Assembly (NCBI RefSeq): GCF_002148795.1
Contig: NZ_MPOB01000002.1
Coordinates: 1 to 64,000 of the forward strand
Source: Oceanibaculum nanhaiense
GTDB taxonomy: Bacteria > Pseudomonadota > Alphaproteobacteria > Oceanibaculales > Oceanibaculaceae
Length of the DNA: 64,000 nucleotides
Direction: 5' to 3'
Positions 37,196 through 46,090 of this stretch are shown here, in pieces. The notes beneath the pieces were generated by a model. The model made no database searches. It was not told where the DNA came from and saw nothing but the letters and a program-made list of their open reading frames with translations. A program made the translations under genes and the position numbers. Each line of letters opens with the position of its first letter. Within the stretch, counting starts at the first letter, position 1.

Positions 37196-38451
37196 GCATG
37201 GAGGAGACCGGCGCCATCGACTGGTGGGGGCTGTTGACCAGCCGCGATTTCCTGGAAAACCCCTATCCGGCATTGCACCGGATCCGCGAGCAGGGGCCGG
37301 TGCATTTCGATGCGGCGAGCGGCATCTATTTCGTGCTCGGCCACGAGGAATTCTCGCGCATCCTGAAGGCGCCGGAGATGGGGCGCGACACCCGCCTGTG
37401 GCGCGGCGGCTGGTACGACGAGGCCTATCGCGAGAACGATCCGGTCGGCTACCGGCTGTTCGGCGATTTCCAGCCGCAGATGATCAACGCCAACCCGCCC
37501 GACCACGGCCGCATGCGCGGCGTGTACGAGCCGGCCTTCCGCGCCCAGGCGATGGTGGCGCTGGAAGCGATTATCGAGGCGGAGGCCGTCCGGCTGCTCG
37601 ACGCGCTCCCACGCAGCGGCACGGTGAACATGATCGACGGCTTCGCCGGGCCGATGCCGCTGCGCGTGCTGTGCAACCTGTTCGACATGCCGCAGAGCCT
37701 GGACCAGACCATCGCGCGCTGGAGCGCCTCGCTGATCCGCATCGGCGACATCTTGATGACGCCGGAGCAGAAGCAGGAGGCGCTGGACGCGCTGACCGAA
37801 TTCAAGGATTTCCTGCGCAGCCATATCGCCGAACGGCGCAAGCGGCCCGGCGATAGCCTGATGGATATGGCGATCCGCGCGCATGACAGCGGCACCACCG
37901 ATGAGGAGGAGATGCTGACCAACCTCGTCTCCATGCTGGTGGCCGGGCATGAGACGACGGTGACGCTGGTCGGCAACGGCCTCTTGCTGCTGCTGCGCCA
38001 CCCGGACCAGATGGCGCGGCTGCGTGCCGATCCGGCGCTGATTCGCCCGGCGCTGGAGGAATTCATGCGCTGCGAGCCGGGCGGCAACATGATCCTGCGC
38101 GTCGCCATCGACGATTATCCGGTGGGCGAGACCGTGATTCCCGCCGGTGCGCCAGTGATCGGGCTGATCGGCGCGACCAACCGCGACCCGCGCCGGTTCG
38201 AGCAGCCGGACGAGTTCGATGTCGGGCGGCGGCCGAACGCGCATCTGACCTTCGGCGGTGGCGCGCATGTCTGCATCGGCGCGCCGCTGGCCCGGCTGGA
38301 AGGCCGCATCGCCTTCACCAGCCTGCTGGACCGCTACCCGCATATGGAACTGGCGGGCGAGCCGGAATGGCGGCTCGACCGGCTGAACGCGCGCGGCCTC
38401 GCCACCCTGCCTGTAAAACTCGGGCCCGTAACACTTGGAGACGCAGCGTGA
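37192..38451 (+). CDS. Cytochrome P450
   Basis: 419 residues. The I-helix is AGHETT, the ExxR motif lies in EFMR, and the haem loop is FGGGAHVCIGAPLAR with the cysteine ligand. It is a soluble bacterial class I enzyme and needs ferredoxin and reductase from elsewhere. Start GTG 37192 overlaps the FkbM stop; ATG 37198 is an alternative. It overlaps the HMGS start (GTGA). Together with FkbM it could oxidise a methoxy group to a methylenedioxy bridge, as proposed for sesbanimide-type 1,3-dioxanes; this is inference. Confidence 0.92.
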   Translation: MSMEETGAIDWWGLLTSRDFLENPYPALHRIREQGPVHFDAASGIYFVLGHEEFSRILKAPEMGRDTRLWRGGWYDEAYRENDPVGYRLFGDFQPQMINANPPDHGRMRGVYEPAFRAQAMVALEAIIEAEAVRLLDALPRSGTVNMIDGFAGPMPLRVLCNLFDMPQSLDQTIARWSASLIRIGDILMTPEQKQEALDALTEFKDFLRSHIAERRKRPGDSLMDMAIRAHDSGTTDEEEMLTNLVSMLVAGHETTVTLVGNGLLLLLRHPDQMARLRADPALIRPALEEFMRCEPGGNMILRVAIDDYPVGETVIPAGAPVIGLIGATNRDPRRFEQPDEFDVGRRPNAHLTFGGGAHVCIGAPLARLEGRIAFTSLLDRYPHMELAGEPEWRLDRLNARGLATLPVKLGPVTLGDAA

Positions 38452-39716
38452 GCGGAACAGTCGGGATCGAGGCGCTGAATGTCTATGCCGGTGCCGCCAG
38501 CCTGGATGTGCGCGAGCTGTGCGTGCATCGCGGGCTGGACATGCCGCGCTTCGAGAATCTGCTGATGCGCGAGAAGACGGTGGCGCTGCCCTATGAGGAC
38601 CCCGTCAGCTATGCCGTCAATGCAGCGAAGCCGCTGCTCGACCGTCTGGACCCGGCGGAGCGGGACTGCATCGAGATGGTGGTGGCCTGCACCGAATCGG
38701 GCATCGATTTCGGCAAGTCGATGAGCACCTATATCCATCATTATCTGGGGCTGCCGGGCAATTGCCGCCTGTTCGAGATCAAGCAGGCCTGCTACTCCGG
38801 CACCGCCGGGCTGCAGATGGCGGTGAATTTCGTGCTGTCGCAGACTTCGCCCGGCGCCAAGGCGCTGGTGGTGGCGACCGACATCTCGCGCTTCGCGCTG
38901 GCCGATGAATCGGCAATCCAGGAATGGGCCTATTCCGAGCCCAGCTCCGGCTCCGGCGCGGTGGCGCTGCTGGTCAGCGACACGCCGCATCTGCTGGCCA
39001 TCGATCCCGGCGCCTATGGCAATCACGGCTTCGAGGTGATGGATACCTGCCGCCCCGGCCCGGATACCGAGGCCGGCGACGCCGATCTGTCGCTGATGGC
39101 CTATCTCGATTGCTGCGAGAAGGCCTACAAGGATTACGCCCGCCGGGTAGAGGGCGCGGATTTCCGCGAAACCTTCGGCTATCTGTGCTTTCACACCCCG
39201 TTCGGCGGCATGGTGAAGGGCGCGCACCGACATCTGATGCGCAAGCTCTACAAGACCCCACCGCCGGAGATCGAGGCGGATTTCCAGCGCCGCATGGCGG
39301 GCAGCCTGGCCTATGGCCAGCGCGTCGGCAATACGGCGGGCGCCTCGGTCTTCCTCGGGCTGGCCGGCACGCTGGCGACTGGCGATTTCAGCAATCCGCA
39401 GCGCATCGGCTTCTTCTCCTACGGCTCCGGCTGCTGCTCGGAATTCTACAGCGGGGTGGCCACGGCTGAGGGCCAGAACCGGATTCGCGCGATGGGCATC
39501 GATGCGGCGATGGATTCCCGCCACCGCCTGTCCATCGAGGAATATGAGCGGCTGCTGCGCGGCAATGCCGCGCTGCGCTTCGGCATGCGCGACGCGGTGC
39601 CGGACCGCGACATCGTGCCGGGCGCCTGGCAGGCCTATGAGAACCGTGCGTCAGGCAGCCAGCGGCTTGTCCTGCGCGCCATCGAGGGCTATCACCGGCT
39701 CTACGACTGGATTTAG
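38448..39716 (+). CDS. HMG-CoA-synthase-like enzyme of beta-branching
   Basis: 422 residues. The catalytic cysteine is C115 in IKQACYSG, with a glutamate in CTESGIDFG (E83) and a histidine in CFHTPFGG. The enzyme condenses an acetyl-ACP nucleophile onto a beta-keto intermediate of the growing polyketide. GTG 38448 gives the correct N-terminus (MSGTVGIEALN); the longer frame runs into P450 coding sequence. It sits in the P450-HMGS-ACP-KS-ECH string, so it belongs to a complete-looking cassette except for ECH2. Confidence 0.93.
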   Translation: MSGTVGIEALNVYAGAASLDVRELCVHRGLDMPRFENLLMREKTVALPYEDPVSYAVNAAKPLLDRLDPAERDCIEMVVACTESGIDFGKSMSTYIHHYLGLPGNCRLFEIKQACYSGTAGLQMAVNFVLSQTSPGAKALVVATDISRFALADESAIQEWAYSEPSSGSGAVALLVSDTPHLLAIDPGAYGNHGFEVMDTCRPGPDTEAGDADLSLMAYLDCCEKAYKDYARRVEGADFRETFGYLCFHTPFGGMVKGAHRHLMRKLYKTPPPEIEADFQRRMAGSLAYGQRVGNTAGASVFLGLAGTLATGDFSNPQRIGFFSYGSGCCSEFYSGVATAEGQNRIRAMGIDAAMDSRHRLSIEEYERLLRGNAALRFGMRDAVPDRDIVPGAWQAYENRASGSQRLVLRAIEGYHRLYDWI

Positions 39717-39733
39717 GACGGAAGGGCCAGGAC

Positions 39734-39979
39734 TTGGACAGCGACAGCATCCTCACCATCATCGTCGCGCAGATCCGCACCGTGGTGCCGGATCTGGCGA
39801 CCCATCCGATCGGGCGCGCGGATGCGATGGCCGATCTTGGCCTCGATTCCATCGAGCGCAGCGAGATCGTGCTGGCGACGCTGGAGGAACTCGGCCTCGA
39901 CATCCCGATGGTGCAGCTGCACGGGCCGCGCAACATCGGCGAGCTGGCCGATCTGCTGCATGCCAAGCACGCAGGCTAA
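39734..39979 (+). CDS. Acyl carrier protein of the beta-branching cassette
   Basis: 81 residues. The phosphopantetheine serine is S39 in DLGLDSIERSEIV. It holds the acetyl/malonyl unit that HMGS adds. The start is TTG 39734 with GGAAGGG upstream. It lies 17 bases after HMGS, and its last 20 bases overlap the KS gene, so the two are translationally coupled. Confidence 0.9.
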   Translation: MDSDSILTIIVAQIRTVVPDLATHPIGRADAMADLGLDSIERSEIVLATLEELGLDIPMVQLHGPRNIGELADLLHAKHAG

Positions 39980-41162
39980 TCCAGTTTCCATCGTTATTGC
40001 CGGCATCGGTGTCGCCGCCGGCCGGGGCTATGGCAAGGATGCCCTGCGCGCCGCCCTGTTCGGGGAGGCGCCGGCCATCGGTCCGTTGCGCCGGGATGGG
40101 CGGCAATTACCGGATGGCAGCTCATCCTTCATCGGCCTGGAACTGCCGGAACCGCCGGAGTTGCTGCCGGCCCGCATTGCCAGGACGGCGGGCCTGCCGG
40201 GCCGTGCCGCCATCGCCGTGCTGGACGAGGCCTGGCGGGAAGCCGGTCTGGACCAAGTCGACCCAATGCGCATCGGGCTGGTGGTTGGCGGCAGCACTCT
40301 GATGGCGCGCGAGCAGATGCTGGCGCAGCGCGATTATGCCGGGCGCATGGCCTATTGGCCGCCGCGTCACGGCCATATGTTCCTCGATACCGATATTGCC
40401 GGGCTGTGCGCGGCGACCTGGCCGATCCGCGGCTTCACGATGAGCGTCGGCGGCGCGTCCGCCAGCGGCGCGGTCGCGGTGATCCAGGCGGCGGAGGCGG
40501 TGCGCAGCGGCCGGGTCGATGCCTGCATCGCGCTGGGGGCGCTGCAGGATGTCTCCTGCCTCGATCTGCAGGGCTTCCGGGCGCTGGGCGCGCTGGCCGA
40601 GGTCTGCCGGCCGTTCGACCGCGACCATGCCGGCTTCGTCTATGGCGAATCCACGGCTGCGCTGGTGCTGTGCCGGGCGGATGCCGCCCCGGCGGGGCAG
40701 TACGGCACGCTGGCCGGCTGGGCGCATCTCGCCAATGGCCATCGCGGACCGGACCCCTCCCCGGAAGGCGAGCTGGCGGCGATCCGCGCGGCGCTGGCGA
40801 TGGCCAGCCTGTCGCCCGACGCCATCGAGTATGTGAACGCTCACGCCACCGGCACGCCGCTGGGCGACGAGACCGAGCTGGCGGCGCTTCGCGCGGCGGG
40901 GCTGGGGCACGCCCGCATCAACGCCACCAAATCGCTGATCGGCCATGGGCTGGCCTCGGCGGGCGCGGTGGAACTGGCGGCGGTGCTGATCCAGATGCGC
41001 CACGGAAGGCTGCACCCGACCCGACATCTCGACAACCCGCTGGACCCGTCGATGGGCTTCGTGCGCGGCGCACCGGAAGAACGCACAATCCGCACGGCGC
41101 TGAAACTCTCCTTCGGCTTCGGCGGGGTGGATACGGCGCTTGTCGTAAAGGGGGACGCATGA
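39960..41162 (+). CDS. Decarboxylative ketosynthase of beta-branching (Cys replaced by Ser)
   Basis: 400 residues. The thiolase fold is complete, and both histidines are present (NAHATGTPLGDE and KSLIGHGLASAG). The active-site cysteine is replaced by serine in MSVGGASASG (S167), the hallmark of KS enzymes that only decarboxylate malonyl-ACP to acetyl-ACP. The start is ATG 39960; longer frames overlap the ACP in another frame. It overlaps the ECH start by 4 bases (ATGA). Confidence 0.92.
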   Translation: MPSTQANPVSIVIAGIGVAAGRGYGKDALRAALFGEAPAIGPLRRDGRQLPDGSSSFIGLELPEPPELLPARIARTAGLPGRAAIAVLDEAWREAGLDQVDPMRIGLVVGGSTLMAREQMLAQRDYAGRMAYWPPRHGHMFLDTDIAGLCAATWPIRGFTMSVGGASASGAVAVIQAAEAVRSGRVDACIALGALQDVSCLDLQGFRALGALAEVCRPFDRDHAGFVYGESTAALVLCRADAAPAGQYGTLAGWAHLANGHRGPDPSPEGELAAIRAALAMASLSPDAIEYVNAHATGTPLGDETELAALRAAGLGHARINATKSLIGHGLASAGAVELAAVLIQMRHGRLHPTRHLDNPLDPSMGFVRGAPEERTIRTALKLSFGFGGVDTALVVKGDA

Positions 41163-41908
41163 ACGGCGAGACGGTTCGGCTGGAGATCGACAAGGGCATC
41201 GCCCGCCTGCGCCTCGACCGGCCGGAGGCCGGCAATGCGATCAATGCCGGCATGGTGGCGGATCTCGGCGCGGCGCTGGCACGCTGCGAAGCGGAGGGGG
41301 CGACGATCCTGGTCCTCGAAGGATCGGGCGACAGCTTCTGCGCCGGCGGCGATTTCGAGGCCACGGCCTCGGGCGAGACGCTCGACCCGGCAGCGCTCTA
41401 CGATCTCTGGCGGCGGCTGGCGGAAGGCCCGTTCGTCAGCGTGGCGCTGGTACGCGGGCGCGCCAATGCCGGGGGTGTCGGCCTTGCCGCCGCTTGCGAC
41501 ATCGTGCTGGCCGACCGCAGCGCCAGCTTCGGCCTGTCGGAGATGCTGTTCGGCCTGTTCCCGGCCTGCGTGCTGCCCTTCCTTGCGCGGCGCATCGGCG
41601 CGCAGAAGGCGCATTACATGACGCTGATGACGCGCCCGCTGCCCGCCGAGGAGGCTGCCAGCTGGGGGCTGGTCGATGCGCTGGGCGACGAGGCGGAGGC
41701 GCTGCTGCGCCGGCATCTGCAGCGGCTGCGCCATCTCGGCCGGCCGGCCATCGCGCGCTACAAGGCGCACCGCGCGGCGACCGACGATAGTCTGGCGCGT
41801 GGCCGCGACGCCGCACTGGCCGCGAACCGCGAGATGTTCGCCGACCCCGAGGTGCAGCGGAACATCCGCCGCTATGTGAGCGAGATGAAGTTCCCCTGGG
41901 AAGTCTAG
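41159..41908 (+). CDS. Enoyl-CoA hydratase-like dehydratase ECH1 of beta-branching
   Basis: 249 residues of the crotonase family. NAGGVGLAAACDIVLAD, SEMLFGLFPACVLPFL and AHYMTLMTRPL are the blocks of the ECH1 subgroup (PksH/CurE type), which dehydrates the HMG-type intermediate. No ECH2 decarboxylase gene follows: the next gene is convergent and only 4 bases away. If ECH2 is missing, the branch would keep its carboxyl group unless the activity is supplied elsewhere. Confidence 0.9.
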   Translation: MNGETVRLEIDKGIARLRLDRPEAGNAINAGMVADLGAALARCEAEGATILVLEGSGDSFCAGGDFEATASGETLDPAALYDLWRRLAEGPFVSVALVRGRANAGGVGLAAACDIVLADRSASFGLSEMLFGLFPACVLPFLARRIGAQKAHYMTLMTRPLPAEEAASWGLVDALGDEAEALLRRHLQRLRHLGRPAIARYKAHRAATDDSLARGRDAALAANREMFADPEVQRNIRRYVSEMKFPWEV

Positions 41909-41912
41909 GTTT

Positions 41913-43883
41913 TTAGGCCGCCAGCGGCTTGCCGCGCAGATCGACGGTGCGCATCGGTGGCGGCGTCACGCGGGTCAGCCCGGCGCCTTCGCGCTGGACG
42001 AAGAAGCGGTGCAGCAGGGCGATGGACAGCAGGAAGACGAAGCACTGGTCTTCCTTGGTGCCGATCTCGTCGGCCGGGCGGTTCAGCACCTTGTCGGTCA
42101 GCCGGCGGGCGAATTTCGCGTCGATAAAGGGCAGCTTGGCCAGCTCCGCTTCCGACAGCAGCGCTTCCAGATAATCCGGGCGGGCGCTGGCGAAGGCGGC
42201 GCTGTCCGGCGCGCGATAGGGGAATTTGCGCTTGGTCACGATGGATTCGGGCAGCTCGTCCGCGAAGGCGCGGCGCAGCAGGCGCTTTTCCTCGAACCCA
42301 TCATCGAAGCGCAGATTGGTGGCGCTGGCCGCCGCGACCACCGCCGGGTCGAGGAAGGGGCAGCGATTCTCGACGCCATGCGCCAGGCTCATCCGCTCGC
42401 CCTGGGTGGACAGCAGATAGCCGGCCAGCAGCGTCTTGTATTCCAGCCATTGCGCCTTGTGGATGTCGCTCATCCCGGCATAGCCGGGCGCCTCGGCGAC
42501 CAGCCGGGAAATCGCGGCGAACGGATCGCCCGCTTCGCGCAGCAGCCTTGTGGCGAAGCGGCCATTCTGGAAGCGCATCTCGTGCGAGAACAGGCCGGGC
42601 ATCCGCTCCTCGGCGAATTGCTGGTACAGGCCGGTGAGTGCCGCGATCTCCTGCGGGCCGTAATGGGTGAGGTGCGGGTAGAGCCTGCCCAGCCGGTCGC
42701 GCCGGACATCCTCGCCCAGATCGTTCCAGGCGCGGCGCAGCAGCACCTCCTTGAACAGATCGTAGCCGAGGAAGGCCTCGTCCGCGCCTTCGCCACTGAG
42801 GATCACCTTGATGCCGGCGTCGCGGGTCAGGCGCGACAGCAGGAACATCGGCACGAAGGCACAGCGGAAGGCCGGAACCTCGGCATGGAACACGGCATCG
42901 GGCAGGGCGCTGGCAATATCGCCATGGCTGATGGTCAGCGCCTGATGCCGGCTGCCGAGAAAATCCGCCATCTCGCGCTGCTGCGGCGATTCGTCGAAGG
43001 CGGCATCCTCGAACGCGACCGAGAAGGTGGACAGCCTGTGCCGGCTTTCGCGTTGCGCCAGCAGCGCGGTGATCGCGGAATCGACGCCGCCGCTGAGATA
43101 GACTCCGACCTCGACATCGCTGCGCAGCCGCAAGGCGACGCTGGCCTGCAGCCGCTCGCGGATCAGCTCCAGCGCCTCGGCCTCGCTGGCCACACTCTCC
43201 GCCGAATCGAAGGACAGCGCCTCGTAGCGGTGGCGGGTGATGGTGCCGTTCTCGACGCTCATCCATTCGCCCATCGGCAGGCTGTCGATGCCCTTGAAGC
43301 CGCTCTGGTCGGGCAGCGGCGTCCAGCAGGCGAGGATCGAGGCGAGCTGGTCGGCATCCTGCTCGAAGGCGAAGCCGGGCACGGCGAAGAAGGATTTCAT
43401 CTCCGAGGCGAAATAGAACTCCCCGCCGCGCCGCAGATAGAACAGCGGCCGCTTGCCATAACGGTCGCGCGCCAGCACCAGCCGGCCGCTGGCGCGGTCA
43501 TAGATCGCGAAGGCGAAGCCGCCATTGAATCTGGGCAGGCAGTCCGGCCCCCAATGCAGCCAGGCCTGCAGCACCACCTCGGTGTCGGAGCGTGTGAGGA
43601 AGACGCGCCCGGCGGCTTCCAGCTCGGCGCGCAGTTCGAGGTAATTATAGATTTCGCCATTATAGGCCAGCCAGTAGCGCCCGGACGGGTCGCTCATCGG
43701 CTGGGTGCCGGAGGCAATGTCAATGATTGACAATCGTGCCGTGCCCAGTGCCGCCCGGTCGTCCAGCATGGTGCCCAGTCCGTCCGGCCCGCGATGGCCA
43801 ATGGCGGCCAGCATGGCGCGGATCGTCTCCTGCCATGCAGCGGAATCGTGCGCTGCTCCAATGAATCCGGCGATGCCGCACAT
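41913..43883 (-). CDS. Asparagine-synthase-like amidotransferase
   Basis: 656 residues. The glutaminase domain begins at C2 (MCGIAGF) and includes NGEIYNYLELR and RSDTEVV (residues 1-205). The synthetase half has the PP-loop SGGVDSA (264-270) and further GEGADEAFLGYD. It takes ammonia from glutamine and amidates a carboxylate after adenylation. Two bases separate it from the ACP gene upstream, so its substrate is probably ACP-bound. In glutarimide pathways such a pair makes malonamyl-ACP; that role is inferred from the cluster. Confidence 0.93.
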   Translation of the reverse strand: MCGIAGFIGAAHDSAAWQETIRAMLAAIGHRGPDGLGTMLDDRAALGTARLSIIDIASGTQPMSDPSGRYWLAYNGEIYNYLELRAELEAAGRVFLTRSDTEVVLQAWLHWGPDCLPRFNGGFAFAIYDRASGRLVLARDRYGKRPLFYLRRGGEFYFASEMKSFFAVPGFAFEQDADQLASILACWTPLPDQSGFKGIDSLPMGEWMSVENGTITRHRYEALSFDSAESVASEAEALELIRERLQASVALRLRSDVEVGVYLSGGVDSAITALLAQRESRHRLSTFSVAFEDAAFDESPQQREMADFLGSRHQALTISHGDIASALPDAVFHAEVPAFRCAFVPMFLLSRLTRDAGIKVILSGEGADEAFLGYDLFKEVLLRRAWNDLGEDVRRDRLGRLYPHLTHYGPQEIAALTGLYQQFAEERMPGLFSHEMRFQNGRFATRLLREAGDPFAAISRLVAEAPGYAGMSDIHKAQWLEYKTLLAGYLLSTQGERMSLAHGVENRCPFLDPAVVAAASATNLRFDDGFEEKRLLRRAFADELPESIVTKRKFPYRAPDSAAFASARPDYLEALLSEAELAKLPFIDAKFARRLTDKVLNRPADEIGTKEDQCFVFLLSIALLHRFFVQREGAGLTRVTPPPMRTVDLRGKPLAA

Positions 43884-43885
43884 GG

Positions 43886-44155
43886 TCAGTCGTTGGTCGA
43901 GGCGGTGGGGACGGCGGCAGAAGAGGCGGTCTTGCGCGCCACGAAATCGCGGATCTGGGCCAGGCTGACCAGCACGTTGCCGGTCATCTCCGCCTCGGTG
44001 AAACGGAAGCCATATTCCTGTTCCAGGAAGCGGCAGAGCTGCACATAGCCAAAGGAATCCATGACCCCTTCCTTGAACAGGTTGGTGTCCTCGGGAAAGC
44101 TGTCGTCATACTCGATGAGGAACTGTTCCTCGATGAACGCGCGTATCTTGTCCAT
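43886..44155 (-). CDS. Free acyl carrier protein paired with the amidotransferase
   Basis: 89 residues. The phosphopantetheine serine is S34 in EGVMDSFGYVQL, and the acidic helix II and LCRFLEQEYGFRF are typical. The start ATG 44155 gives MDKIRAFIEE; upstream frame is untypical. It leads a two-gene minus-strand unit with the amidotransferase and probably carries malonate while it is amidated. Confidence 0.9.
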   Translation of the reverse strand: MDKIRAFIEEQFLIEYDDSFPEDTNLFKEGVMDSFGYVQLCRFLEQEYGFRFTEAEMTGNVLVSLAQIRDFVARKTASSAAVPTASTND

Positions 44156-44440
44156 GGCTTGCGTGGCGCTTTCTGGGGGCTTTCGGGGACTTCCGGGCAG
44201 GTCGGTTAGAGGAAAATGGCGCACCAGACGCCTGATGCAAACTGTAGCGCAGTTCGCTCGGCCTGTCTGCGCCTGAGGTCTGCGCGGGCAACGTCAAGTC
44301 GCTTTTTATCTATTTATCACAAATGTATTTTTTGCGCATTTCTGCCAATGGGTTAATACTTGCGTATTCGGCACCGGGCGTGGCGCGCTGCGTTCCGGCA
44401 AGAACCGTGATTGTCAGGGAACGAGGGTCGGCCCGCTCGC
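44156..44440. promoter_or_regulatory. Divergent promoter region of the polyketide cluster
   Basis: 285 bases separate the ACP-amidotransferase unit (-) from the exporter-AT-PKS unit (+). The stretch 44300-44370 is A+T rich (TTTTTATCTATTTATCAC and TTAATACTTGCG), unlike the flanking coding DNA. It should hold promoters for both units. I cannot place exact -35/-10 boxes with confidence. Confidence 0.55.
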
Positions 44441-46090
44441 ATGTATATTCTGCGCCTGCTTCAGAGCGGATCCCCCCAGGCCTATCGGGGGCTGTTCCTC
44501 GTAACCTGCCTGTCCGGCCTGTCGAACGTGGTGCTGATCGCGCTGATCAACCATGTCGCCGAGCGCGCGGAACAGCAGGACCCGGTCGGCCTGCAGCTGC
44601 TGCTGGTCTATCTCTGCACCTTTGCCTTTTATTACGTCGCCGACCGTGCCTCGCTGCGCCAGGCCAACCTGTTGGTCCAGCAGCGGCTGAGCGCGCTCAG
44701 GCTGCGTGTCGTCGGCAAGATCCGCCGGGCCGATCTGCGGGCCGTCGAGAATATGGGGCATGGCGAGCTGTATGCGACGGTGGCGCAGGAGATCAATCAT
44801 CTCTCGCAGAGCTTCCCGCTGCTGGTCAATGCCGCGCAGGGCGTGTTCCTGCTGGCGTTCTGCCTGCTGTATATCGCCACCCTGTCGCTGATCTCGTTCC
44901 TGGTGATGGCGGCCTTCACGGTGATCGGCCTGTATATCTTCTGGCTGCGCCGCAAGGTGCTGGCCGACGCGATGGCGGAAGTGCATGTGTGCGAATCGGC
45001 GATGCTGGAATCGGTGTCGCACTTTACCGACGGCTTCCAGGAAATCCGCCTGAACGCCGACAAGAACGACTCGCTGTTCCGGCATTTCACCAAGGTGCTG
45101 GACAGGCTGGAGACGGAGGTGATCGGCGTCGGCGGCAAATGGGTCGTGCTGCTGCAATTCTCCAACGCCTTCCTCTATGCGCTGGTCGGGCTGGTGGTCT
45201 TCGTGCTGCCGATGTTCTTCGAAGGCTATACCGACGCGATCTACAAGATCGTGGCGGTGTCGATCTTCTGCGTCGGGCCGGTCACCGGCCTTACCTCGGC
45301 GGCGCCGATCTTCTCCAAGGCGGATGTCGGGCTGGGCCATGTGTTCCGGCTGGAGCGCAAGCTGGACAACCGGTTGGCCGGCGGCACCTCGGTGGTGACG
45401 GTGCCCGAGGAGTCGCGGTTCCGGGGCTTCCGGACCATTGACTTCGAGGGGGTGTGCTTCACCTATCGTGGTCCCGACGGCACGCCCACCTTCACCTCCG
45501 GCCCCTGGGATTTCGCACTCCGCCATAGCGAGATCGTGTTTCTGACCGGCGGCAATGGCAGCGGCAAATCGACGGCGATGAAACTGATCTGCGGCCTCTA
45601 TACGCCGGATGCCGGCCGCATCCTGGTCGATGGTGTGGCGGTGGAGAGCGGGACGCGTCAGGAATATCGCGAGCTGTTTGCCGGCATCTTCCCGGATTTC
45701 CACCTGTTCGACCGGCTGCACGGGCTGGAGGATGTCGATCCCGATACGGTCACCGCGCTGATCGCCCGCATGGAGCTGTCGGACAAGGTACGGTTCGAGA
45801 ATGGCCGCTTCTCCAGCGTCGATCTCTCGACCGGGCAGCGCAAGCGCCTCGCGCTGATTGCCGCGTTGCTGGAGGACCGCGAGGTCTATCTGTTCGACGA
45901 ATGGGCGGCCGACCAGGATGCGCATTTCCGCGATGTGTTCTATGGCGAGCTGCTGCCGGAGCTGAAGCGCCGCGGCAAGGCGGTGCTGGCGGTGACCCAT
46001 GATGACCGCTACTGGGGGCGCTGCGACCGCCGCCTGCATCTCGATCTCGGCCGGATGAAGCCGGTTGGGGATGAGGCGGAGGGCGGCTGA
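44441..46090 (+). CDS. Cyclic-peptide-type ABC exporter, first copy
   Basis: 549 residues: six predicted membrane helices in the first 320, then an ATPase with Walker A GGNGSGKST, the variant signature LSTGQRKR, and Walker B VYLFDEWAADQD. LSTGQRKR and FDEW are features of the SyrD/PvdE/YojI exporters for lipopeptides, siderophore precursors and microcins. ATG 44441 is chosen; GAGGG is about 14 bases upstream, so initiation may be weak. The second copy begins inside its stop codon (TGATG). Expected to export the polyketide. Confidence 0.9.
   Translation: MYILRLLQSGSPQAYRGLFLVTCLSGLSNVVLIALINHVAERAEQQDPVGLQLLLVYLCTFAFYYVADRASLRQANLLVQQRLSALRLRVVGKIRRADLRAVENMGHGELYATVAQEINHLSQSFPLLVNAAQGVFLLAFCLLYIATLSLISFLVMAAFTVIGLYIFWLRRKVLADAMAEVHVCESAMLESVSHFTDGFQEIRLNADKNDSLFRHFTKVLDRLETEVIGVGGKWVVLLQFSNAFLYALVGLVVFVLPMFFEGYTDAIYKIVAVSIFCVGPVTGLTSAAPIFSKADVGLGHVFRLERKLDNRLAGGTSVVTVPEESRFRGFRTIDFEGVCFTYRGPDGTPTFTSGPWDFALRHSEIVFLTGGNGSGKSTAMKLICGLYTPDAGRILVDGVAVESGTRQEYRELFAGIFPDFHLFDRLHGLEDVDPDTVTALIARMELSDKVRFENGRFSSVDLSTGQRKRLALIAALLEDREVYLFDEWAADQDAHFRDVFYGELLPELKRRGKAVLAVTHDDRYWGRCDRRLHLDLGRMKPVGDEAEGG

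Noticed and set aside
43886-44224. Longer ACP starting at 44224
   Set aside because: The extra 23 residues are proline-rich and unlike any ACP N-terminus; ATG 44155 gives the normal length.
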